Part shown: positions 1 to 5,203 of the stretch, one piece after another
Position numbering within the stretch: position 1 is the first letter of the stretch
Layout of the letters: each line of letters starts with the position of its first letter
Origin: an uncultured Microbacterium sp.
GTDB lineage: Bacteria; Actinomycetota; Actinomycetes; Actinomycetales; Microbacteriaceae
DNA: 5,203 nucleotides
NCBI GenBank assembly: GCA_947647645.1
Contig: CANSLE010000194.1
Location: forward strand, 1-5,203
Reading direction: 5' to 3'
Program-made: the position numbers and the translations under genes
Notes under the pieces: generated by a model
Told to the model about the DNA's origin: nothing
The model's database searches: none
The model's input: the letters and a program-made list of their open reading frames with translations, nothing else

Positions 1-114
1 CGTGCGCGCCGCCTCGGCGGCCGCGGCGAGCGCAGCCTCGACCTCCTCCGCGGTGGCGTCGGGGTACGTGGCGAGGGTCTCGCCGGTCGCGGGGTTGACA
101 ACCGCATACGTCAT
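1..114 (-). CDS. Second aldehyde dehydrogenase, N-terminal fragment (runs off left edge)
   Basis: Only the first 38 codons are visible, starting at ATG 114-112. The peptide begins MTYAVVNPATGETLATYPDA and continues with an Ala/Glu-rich helix. The 'NPATGE' turn followed by a short strand, 'PDAT..EV' and an alternating Ala helix is the usual start of an NAD(P)-dependent aldehyde dehydrogenase. The protein begins almost directly at this turn and lacks the 20-30 residue N-terminal strand seen in the neighbouring dehydrogenase. That resembles the shorter (~455 aa) succinate-semialdehyde dehydrogenases such as mycobacterial GabD1, as I recall that sequence. A GGAG site lies 7 bases upstream. The gene follows the first dehydrogenase after 45 bases with no hairpin, so it is probably co-transcribed. 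Its substrate cannot be decided from this fragment. Succinate semialdehyde or 4-aminobutanal would fit the operon. The family call is fairly safe, while the catalytic residues and full length are outside the window. Confidence 0.8.
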   Translation of the reverse strand, partial: MTYAVVNPATGETLATYPDATAEEVEAALAAAAEAART

Positions 115-159
115 CGTCGTTCTCCGTTCCTGTCGGGTTGTGGTCGGTTCGCGTACGGA
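115..159 (-). promoter_or_regulatory. Short intergenic gap with ribosome binding site for the second aldehyde dehydrogenase
   Basis: These 45 bases separate the stop of the 485-residue dehydrogenase from the next ATG. On the coding strand they hold GGAACGGAG. Its GGAG (122-125) ends 7 bases before the ATG, which is a good Shine-Dalgarno spacing. I see no inverted repeat followed by T residues and no convincing -10/-35 pair, so neither a terminator nor an internal promoter can be supported. The two dehydrogenases are most simply read from one message. Confidence 0.65.
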
Positions 160-1617
160 TCAGGTGGCGGGGATCAGCGTGTACTTGGTGGACAGGTACT
201 CGTGGATGCCCTCCAGGCCTCCCTCGCGCCCCATCCCGGACTGCTTCACCCCGCCGAACGGCGCCGCCGCGTTGGAGACGACGCCGGCGTTCAGCCCCAT
301 CATCCCCGTCTCGAGACGGTCGATCATCCGGAGGCCGCGCGCGAGGTCCTCGGTGAAGACGTAGGAGACGAGCCCGTACTCGGTGTCGTTCGCGAGGCGG
401 ACCGCCTCGTCCTCGTCGGTGAACGTCGCGATCGCCAGCACCGGCCCGAAGATCTCCTCGCGCAGGATGTCGCTGCCCGCCGCGACGTCGGCGAGCACGG
501 TCGGGGCGAAGAACGTCCCCGGCCCGTCGAGGGGCTCACCGCCGGTGAGCAGGCGGGCACCGCGCGCGACGGCATCCGTCACGAGGGCCTCGGTGCCGTC
601 GACCGCGGTGCGGTCGATGAGCGGGCCGATCTGCACGCCCTCCTCGGTACCGCGCCCCACGCGCATCGCGGCGACGCGGTCGGTGACGCGACGGGAGAAC
701 TCCGCGGCGACCGACTCGTGCACGATGAACCGGTTGGCGGCCGTGCACGCCTGGCCGATGTTGCGGAACTTGGCGAGCATCGCGCCGTCGACGGCCTTGT
801 CGAGATCGGCATCGTCGAACACGACGAAGGGCGCATTGCCGCCCAGCTCCATCGAGACGCGCAGCACCCCCTCGGCCGCCTGGGCGATGAGCTTCTTGCC
901 GACCGGTGTCGAGCCGGTGAAGGAGAGCTTGCGCAACCGCGGATCGGCGATGATCGGCGCCGACAGCGCACCGGAATGGGTGGTCGTGACGACGTTCACG
1001 ACGCCGGCGGGAAGCCCGGCCTCGACGAGCAGCGCGGCGAAGGCGAGCGTCGTCAGCGGCGTGAGCTCGGCGGGCTTGACGACGACGGTGCAGCCGGCGG
1101 CCAGCGCCGGCGCGATCTTGCGCGTCGCCATCGCGAGCGGGAAGTTCCACGGCGTGATGAAGAAGCACGGACCGACGGGGCGCTGGCTGACGATCATGCG
1201 CCCCGTCCCCTCGGGGTTCGAGCCGAAGCGGCCGGCGATGCGCACGGCCTCTTCGCTGAACCACCGGAGGAACTCAGCGCCGTAGGTCACCTCGCCCCGC
1301 GCCTCGGCGAGGGGCTTTCCCATCTCGAGCGTCATCAGCAGCGCGAACTCGTCGGCGCGGGCGGTGAGCAGGTCGAACGCGCGGCGGAGGATGTCGCTGC
1401 GCACGCGGGGCGCCGTGGCGGCCCACTCCTCCTGCGCGGCGACGGCCGCGTCGAGGGCGCGGATGCCGTCCTCCGGCGAGGCGTCGGCGATCTCGACGAG
1501 CACGTCGCCCGTGGCGGGGTCCCGGACGGCGAAGGTGCCGGCCGCGCCGTCCCCCCACCGGCCGCCGATGAGCAGTCCGCGGGGGACCTTCTCGAGCAGT
1601 GCGCTTTCGCTGATCAA
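160..1617 (-). CDS. gabD: Aldehyde dehydrogenase, succinate-semialdehyde dehydrogenase type (GabD-like), 485 aa
   Basis: A complete cytosolic aldehyde dehydrogenase, likely oxidising succinate semialdehyde to succinate in the GABA branch of putrescine breakdown. Visible motifs are PWNFP (Asn158, oxyanion), KPAE (181-184), FTGST (233-237), MELGG with general base Glu257, catalytic Cys291 in GQACTAANR, EEIFGP (387-392) and a C-terminal PFGGVKQSG (453-461). Arg166 (TRK) and Arg285 (KFRN, six residues before the Cys) match the arginine pair that holds the substrate carboxylate in human and E. coli succinate-semialdehyde dehydrogenase. Glu184, where E. coli GabD has Ser, hints at NAD rather than NADP. 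Length matches the family (480-490 aa). The start is TTG 1617-1615, because AAGGAGG lies 7 bases upstream and translation then begins MISESALLEK. The open frame runs further upstream to 1908, but that stretch is a basic shadow of the permease gene. TTG overlaps the permease stop (TTGA). 4-Aminobutanal or another omega-aldehyde remains possible as substrate. The family is certain, the substrate moderately so. Confidence 0.93.
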   Translation of the reverse strand: MISESALLEKVPRGLLIGGRWGDGAAGTFAVRDPATGDVLVEIADASPEDGIRALDAAVAAQEEWAATAPRVRSDILRRAFDLLTARADEFALLMTLEMGKPLAEARGEVTYGAEFLRWFSEEAVRIAGRFGSNPEGTGRMIVSQRPVGPCFFITPWNFPLAMATRKIAPALAAGCTVVVKPAELTPLTTLAFAALLVEAGLPAGVVNVVTTTHSGALSAPIIADPRLRKLSFTGSTPVGKKLIAQAAEGVLRVSMELGGNAPFVVFDDADLDKAVDGAMLAKFRNIGQACTAANRFIVHESVAAEFSRRVTDRVAAMRVGRGTEEGVQIGPLIDRTAVDGTEALVTDAVARGARLLTGGEPLDGPGTFFAPTVLADVAAGSDILREEIFGPVLAIATFTDEDEAVRLANDTEYGLVSYVFTEDLARGLRMIDRLETGMMGLNAGVVSNAAAPFGGVKQSGMGREGGLEGIHEYLSTKYTLIPAT

Positions 1618-3176
1618 CGTGCGGCCTCCTTCAGGCGACGGGTGCTGGCGGGGGCGTCCGTGGAGAGGGTCTCGCCACGGAAGAAGGCGGGACGCTTCAC
1701 GGACTGCCAGATCATGATGAGGATGCCGCTGACGATGATCGTGACGCCGATGACGAACACGAGACCGACGCCGAACACCTCCGAGCCGCTGCCGTAGGAC
1801 GGCGAGGCCGAGTCGATCAGGGTCGTGACGAACAGGACGGCGAGGATGACGCCGCCGACGAGCGGACACAGCAGCATGAAGAACACGTTTCGCATCGAGT
1901 CGAACCACTGCTTGCGGAAGTACCAGACGCAGGCGAATGCCGTGATGCCGTAGTAGAAGCAGATCATCATGCCGAGGGCCTGGATGGTGTCGGAGAGCAC
2001 GTTCGTGCTGACGACGCGCATCACCGAGTAGAAGCCGGCGGCCACCGCCGCCGCGACGATCGTGGCGAATCCCGGGGTGAAAAATCGCGGGCTGACTCTC
2101 GAGAACGAGGGCGGGAGCGCTCCGTAGTGTCCCATCGCCAGCAACGTGCGCGCCGGGCCGACGAAGGTCGACTGCAGCGACGATGCGGAACTCGTCAGCA
2201 CGGCGAGGGAGACGAGCGCGGCGAACGGACCGAGGATCGGACCGGCAAGGGCGAAGAACGCGTTCGCGCGGATCTCCGGGTTGCCGAGACCGAACTCTCC
2301 GTCGCCGATGCCGGCGTACATGAGCAGGGTGACGGCGAGCAGGACGTAGAGCGAGACGATCGTGACGACGGTGATCGTGGCCGCGCGTCCGGGAGTGCGA
2401 TCAGGGTCCTTCGTCTCCTCGTTCATGGTGAGCGTGACGTCCCACCCCCAGAAGATGAAGATCGACAGCGACAGGCCCGCGGCGAAAGCGCTGAAGGACG
2501 ACACCGCGAACGGGTTGAACCACTGCAGGTCGAAGGGGGTCGGATCGAAGGCCTCACCGTTCGCGTAGCGCACCACGGCAGCCACCGCGAAGCCGATGAG
2601 CACGATCACCTGGAACGTCACCAGCACGTACTGCAGCTTCTGCGTGGTCTGCATGTCGCGGTAGGAGATCACCGTCGCGGCGAGCACGAAGACGAGACAG
2701 ACGGCGATGTTGATCGGGATGATCGAGGTGAGCGCGGCGACGTCGGGCTGGCCGCTGAGCTGCGAGATCAGGAGAAAGAGGAAGTCCACCGCGATCCCCG
2801 CGAGATTCGAGAGGACGATGATGGTGGCGGCGACGAGCCCCCACCCCGCCATCCAGCCCACCCAGGGACCGAACGCACGCGCCGCCCACGTGAAGGATGT
2901 GCCCGAGTCCGGCATCCGGTTGTTCAGCTCGCGGTAGCCGAGGGCCACCAGCAGCATGGGGATGAACCCCACGAGGATGATCGCCGGCAGCTGGACACCG
3001 ACCTTGGCGACCGTCGAGCCGATCGCCGCCGTGAAGGTGTACGCGGGGGCCACGCAGGAGATGCCGATGACGACGGCACCGATGAGTCCGATCGTGCCCG
3101 CGCTCAGACCTTTGCTGGACAGACCGGCGGTCTCGGCGGAGGCGGCCGGGGCGTCGGGGGCGGAGGGCGTGCTCAT
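1614..3176 (-). CDS. APC-superfamily amino acid/polyamine permease, 12 membrane helices, 520 aa
   Basis: An inner-membrane secondary transporter of the amino acid-polyamine-organocation superfamily. It probably imports putrescine, GABA or a related amine for the enzymes encoded beside it. About 12 hydrophobic helices are visible, near residues 27-52, 63-82, 104-128, 150-170, 181-203, 228-250, 265-289, 308-330, 366-387, 396-419, 430-452 and 468-491. A ~25-residue Ala/Ser/Pro-rich cytoplasmic N-tail and a short basic C-tail flank them. Family marks are RELNNRMPDSGTSFTWAARAFG (81-103, between helices 2 and 3) and the helix-6 segment FWGWD (242-246) followed by NEETKDPDRTPGRA (252-265), the usual 'EE.K.P.R..P.A' signature. 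Helix 1 has GISCVAPAYT (38-47) where many amino acid/polyamine exchangers have a GTGIF-like break. ATG 3176-3174 overlaps the upstream stop (ATGA) and has GAGGAGG 7 bases before it. The exact substrate cannot be read from sequence, so I give no symbol. A PuuP-like role is inferred from the adjacent oxidase. Confidence 0.92.
   Translation of the reverse strand: MSTPSAPDAPAASAETAGLSSKGLSAGTIGLIGAVVIGISCVAPAYTFTAAIGSTVAKVGVQLPAIILVGFIPMLLVALGYRELNNRMPDSGTSFTWAARAFGPWVGWMAGWGLVAATIIVLSNLAGIAVDFLFLLISQLSGQPDVAALTSIIPINIAVCLVFVLAATVISYRDMQTTQKLQYVLVTFQVIVLIGFAVAAVVRYANGEAFDPTPFDLQWFNPFAVSSFSAFAAGLSLSIFIFWGWDVTLTMNEETKDPDRTPGRAATITVVTIVSLYVLLAVTLLMYAGIGDGEFGLGNPEIRANAFFALAGPILGPFAALVSLAVLTSSASSLQSTFVGPARTLLAMGHYGALPPSFSRVSPRFFTPGFATIVAAAVAAGFYSVMRVVSTNVLSDTIQALGMMICFYYGITAFACVWYFRKQWFDSMRNVFFMLLCPLVGGVILAVLFVTTLIDSASPSYGSGSEVFGVGLVFVIGVTIIVSGILIMIWQSVKRPAFFRGETLSTDAPASTRRLKEAAR
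1625..1631 (-). promoter_or_regulatory. Strong Shine-Dalgarno site that fixes the TTG start of the GabD-like gene
   Basis: The coding strand reads AAGGAGG, complementary to the 3' end of 16S rRNA, with 7 bases before TTG 1617-1615. It lies within the last codons of the permease gene (encoding ..LKEAAR). No in-frame ATG lies near, so this site is the main reason for choosing TTG. Confidence 0.85.
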
Positions 3177-4063
3177 CGTCGAGCCTCCTCGATGTGAGAG
3201 CGGGTGCGGGGGACGACGACCACCGGGACGGTGATCTCGTGGAGCATCTTGGCGGCCGTCGACCCGAGGAACAGGCGGCGGGGCTGCGCGAGCCGGCTCG
3301 AGCCCACCAGCACGACCTCGCCGGGCTGCCAGTCGAGGTAGGACACCGCCTCCTCGATGCTGTCGCCTGCCGCGACGGCCACATCGGTCCGCAGGCCCGC
3401 CGGCAGCTCGGCGCGCGCCGCGGCCAGTACCTCGTCGGCCTTCGTCGTACCGGCGATGCGGATGGCACCGGTGTCGGCCGAGGGCGGCAGGTCGACCGGC
3501 AGCAGTGAGAGGAGGCGCACCGGCGCACCGGTCGCCTCGGCGAGCTCGGCGGTCTCGGCGATGAGGGCGTCCGCACCCGGCCGCGTTCCGATCGCGACCG
3601 TCAGCCGGGTGATCCCGGTCTCGGAGGCGATCTTGCGCGCACCGCGGGGGACGAGCACGACGGGGACGTCCGACGAGTGCAACAGCGCTGTCGTCGTCGA
3701 CCCCAGCCGATGACGTCCGCGGGAGCCGCCGTCGGCGGCGCCGACCACGATGTAGGACGCCCCCAGGGCATCGGCGAGGCTCACCAGTCCCTCGGCGAAC
3801 GATTCGGCCGGACGCACATGGGCGTGCGCCACCACGTCGGCGGGGATGCGGTCGATGGCCTCCGCGATCCAGGTCTGCGCCTGCGCGCGCAGGTGCCGGT
3901 CGTATCCGACATCCGGCGGGGTGATGACGCTACGGTCCGCGCTCGGGAGGATGATCGCGACGTCGAGCACGGCGTCGAGGGCTGCAGCCAGCCGCGCCCC
4001 GAACGCGACGGCGTCGCGCCCGGGCTTGGTCGCGGTGTAGCCGACGACGATGTGCCGGCTCAT
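3173..4063 (-). CDS. Tandem-domain universal stress protein, 296 aa
   Basis: A soluble cytoplasmic protein with two UspA-type domains: residues 3-140, beginning RHIVVGYTATKPG, and 151-286, beginning ITRLTVAIGTRPG. Each ends in the family's last two strands and the intervening loop (IVVGAAD...LGSTT...VPVVLVP at 105-139; VVLVGSSR...LGSTA...VPVVVVP at 250-285). The ATP-binding loop G-2x-G-9x-G(S/T) keeps its first and last parts in both domains. Its middle glycine is Asp111 in domain 1 and Arg257 in domain 2. The aspartate usual after strand 1 is also absent (VGYT, AIGT). ATP binding is therefore doubtful in either half. The start is ATG 4063-4061, overlapping the oxidase stop as ATGA. No good Shine-Dalgarno precedes it, so translation probably depends on coupling to the oxidase. 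The frame stays open upstream to 4255, but that stretch is Arg-rich shadow inside the oxidase gene. A stress or regulatory role linked to amine oxidation or to the next-door transporter is inference. Confidence 0.92.
   Translation of the reverse strand: MSRHIVVGYTATKPGRDAVAFGARLAAALDAVLDVAIILPSADRSVITPPDVGYDRHLRAQAQTWIAEAIDRIPADVVAHAHVRPAESFAEGLVSLADALGASYIVVGAADGGSRGRHRLGSTTTALLHSSDVPVVLVPRGARKIASETGITRLTVAIGTRPGADALIAETAELAEATGAPVRLLSLLPVDLPPSADTGAIRIAGTTKADEVLAAARAELPAGLRTDVAVAAGDSIEEAVSYLDWQPGEVVLVGSSRLAQPRRLFLGSTAAKMLHEITVPVVVVPRTRSHIEEARR
3184..3190 (-). promoter_or_regulatory. Shine-Dalgarno site of the permease gene
   Basis: GAGGAGG on the coding strand sits 7 bases before ATG 3176-3174, inside the last codons of the stress-protein gene (encoding ..IEEARR). 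It supports the chosen permease start. It also suggests that the permease can be initiated efficiently despite the ATGA overlap. Confidence 0.8.
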
Positions 4064-5203
4064 GCGCGGAGCTCGTCGAGGATCTGCTGCGCGGCGAGGC
4101 GGCCCATCCGGATCGCGCCGTCGACGTGCTGGTAGCCCGCGCCGGCCATGTCGCTGCAGGCGAAACGGACCGGGCCGACGGGGGTGCGCAGCTCTGCGCC
4201 GTACCGGTGGAGCCCGCCCAGATCGAACGAGGCCGCATAGGCGCCGCGCGTCCACTCCTCGGCTCCCCAGTCGCTCTCGTAGTACACGACGGGGTCCATC
4301 GCCTCGGGACCGTAGTAGTGGCTCAGCGACGCGAGGATGCGTTCCTTGCGCTCCTCGGCGCTGAGGCGGAACAGGTCGTCGGCGGTGCGGTCGGAGACGA
4401 AGCCGACCAGCGTGCCGCGCTCGTCGCCGTGGTTCGTGTTGTCGTACGCCTCATGCGACAGCTCGTACGGGCTGAACGCGGTGCCGGACAGGCCCTTCTC
4501 GCGCCAGAACGGGGTCTCGTACACCGCGTGCACCTTGATGACGAAGCCCATCGAGAGGTGCTGGTGCATCTGGTGCTGCAGGCGCGGCAGTGGCGGCACG
4601 AAGGAGATGCGGTTGTAGAGCACGGGCGCGAGGGCGAGGATCGCGTGGCGCGCGCGCACGGTCACGCCGTCGGCCACCGCGACGACGCCCTCCCCCTCGG
4701 CGTACTCGAGCGTCCGCACCGGCTGGCCGAGCAGGACGTCGTCCCCGAGGCGCTCGGCCAGCAGCAGCGGCACCTGCTGGAGGCCGCCCACGACCCGCTT
4801 GTCGAGGATGAAATCGGCGTCCACCAGGTGTGAGTAGCTGCCCGCGGATGCCGCCATCAGCAGCGACTGCAGCAGCGAGAACGCGTGGGTGGGCTTCGTG
4901 AGCATCGCCGACCCGGTCGGGAAGGCGAGGTTGCGGATGGCCTCGTCGTCATCGGTCTGCTCGCGCAGCCACGCATCCCAGGAGACGGTGTCCCACTGCG
5001 CCGCCTGCGGATGGGCCCAGGGGCGGTCGGGGTCGATCTCGGCGACCATCGCGTCGAGGCGTGCGGTGACCTCGGCGATGGTCTTCTCGGTCTCGGCGCT
5101 CACGGGAAACATCTCGCCGGTGTAGCGGTGGGCCACGCCATCGGGTCCGATGTACACGCTGTCGCCGTCGCGGTAGCGGTCGAAGGTCTCCAGCCCCAGC
5201 TCC
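4060..5203 (-). CDS. puo: Flavin amine oxidase, putrescine oxidase type (5' end outside window)
   Basis: The visible 380 residues (first full codon at 5202) are the C-terminal five-sixths of an FAD-dependent amine oxidase, probably oxidising putrescine to 4-aminobutanal with O2, giving H2O2 and NH3. About 70-75 residues with the N-terminal GxGxxG FAD fold are missing, judged from a usual ~450 aa. Counting visible residues, the MAO-family flavin-site lysine is Lys223 (FVIKVH), followed by YETPFW. The C-terminal flavin motifs are WTRGAY (317-322), LRTPVGPVRFACSD (338-351) and GYQHVDGAIRMG (356-367). Tyr322 and Tyr357 correspond to the aromatic pair of MAO-B (Tyr398, Tyr435). MAO-B's flavin-linking Cys397 is Ala321 here, so FAD should be non-covalent, as reported for Rhodococcus putrescine oxidase. 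The GYQHVDGA segment and the HEAYDNTN region (250-257) resemble that enzyme from memory. The coding frame continues in to the window edge, so the GTG at 5157 is internal. The stop overlaps the next gene's ATG. Another primary amine or tyramine-like substrate is possible. Confidence 0.88.
   Translation of the reverse strand, partial: ELGLETFDRYRDGDSVYIGPDGVAHRYTGEMFPVSAETEKTIAEVTARLDAMVAEIDPDRPWAHPQAAQWDTVSWDAWLREQTDDDEAIRNLAFPTGSAMLTKPTHAFSLLQSLLMAASAGSYSHLVDADFILDKRVVGGLQQVPLLLAERLGDDVLLGQPVRTLEYAEGEGVVAVADGVTVRARHAILALAPVLYNRISFVPPLPRLQHQMHQHLSMGFVIKVHAVYETPFWREKGLSGTAFSPYELSHEAYDNTNHGDERGTLVGFVSDRTADDLFRLSAEERKERILASLSHYYGPEAMDPVVYYESDWGAEEWTRGAYAASFDLGGLHRYGAELRTPVGPVRFACSDMAGAGYQHVDGAIRMGRLAAQQILDELRA

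Noticed and set aside
115..159. Possible terminator or promoter between the two dehydrogenases
   Set aside because: No stem-loop with a T run and no paired -10/-35 elements are visible in 45 bases. Only a ribosome binding site is supported.
1..1617. The two dehydrogenase reading frames as one gene broken by a frameshift
   Set aside because: The first enzyme is complete through its normal C-terminus (PFGGVKQSG and beyond). The second begins with its own Shine-Dalgarno, ATG and N-terminal NPATGE motif.
202..1797. Long plus-strand open frame (531 codons) opposite the GabD-like gene
   Set aside because: The translation is low-complexity, rich in Arg, Gly, Ala, Asp and Glu, with no domain. It lies antisense to a gene with clear catalytic motifs, and GC bias in codon position three leaves the opposite strand open.
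1618..1908. N-terminal extension of the GabD-like gene by 97 codons
   Set aside because: The extension is His/Arg-rich shadow of the permease 3' end. The strong Shine-Dalgarno and normal family length both point to TTG 1617.
2127..3197. Plus-strand open frame (356 codons) opposite the permease
   Set aside because: The product is a very hydrophilic Arg/Asp/Glu/His-rich sequence with no recognisable fold. It is the expected complement of hydrophobic permease codons in GC-rich DNA.
4064..4255. N-terminal extension of the stress protein by 64 codons
   Set aside because: The added residues are Arg/Pro-rich and lie in the oxidase gene. The Usp fold starts right at ATG 4063 with strand 1 (RHIVVGY).
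4126..4833. Plus-strand open frame (235 codons) opposite the amine oxidase
   Set aside because: It has no motifs and a composition typical of an antisense shadow, and it lies fully inside the well-supported oxidase gene.
5155..5157. GTG as a start for the amine oxidase
   Set aside because: The frame continues upstream to the window edge with family-like sequence (ELGLETFDRYRDGDS), and the FAD-binding N-terminus must lie further upstream.

Overview
The window is GC-rich, and its third codon positions are almost all G or C. It carries five tightly packed genes, all on the minus strand and read from right to left. The base composition, the Shine-Dalgarno (SD) and start-codon style, and the protein types suggest a high-GC actinobacterium, perhaps a Microbacterium-like member of the Microbacteriaceae. 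The taxon is an inference from style and gene content, not from a marker gene.

Layout in transcription order: (1) the C-terminal ~380 residues of a flavin amine oxidase of the putrescine oxidase type (5203-4060, 5' end outside the window); (2) a tandem-domain universal stress protein (4063-3173); (3) a 12-helix APC-superfamily amino acid/polyamine permease (3176-1614); (4) a complete 485-residue aldehyde dehydrogenase of the succinate-semialdehyde dehydrogenase (GabD) type (1617-160); (5) the first 38 residues of a second aldehyde dehydrogenase (114-1), running off the left edge. The first four genes are joined by 4-base stop/start overlaps (ATGA, ATGA, TTGA). The fifth follows after 45 bases. 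No promoter or terminator is visible inside the window, so this looks like the middle of one polycistronic unit.

The genes fit a putrescine-to-succinate route. The permease would bring in the amine or a related amino acid. The oxidase would convert putrescine to 4-aminobutanal with release of NH3 and H2O2. One aldehyde dehydrogenase would oxidise 4-aminobutanal to GABA, and the other would oxidise succinate semialdehyde to succinate after a GABA transaminase not present here. The universal stress protein lies between the oxidase and the transporter. Its nucleotide-binding motifs are degenerate, so it may act as a non-ATP-binding regulatory or protective partner. That last point is inference.

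The system is a coherent catabolic operon rather than a new class of mobile or defence system. The points most worth a second look are the embedded degenerate stress protein, the tandem pair of dehydrogenases, the TTG start with a strong SD, and residue-level differences in the active sites of the oxidase and the dehydrogenase. Large open frames on the plus strand are GC-bias shadows of these genes.
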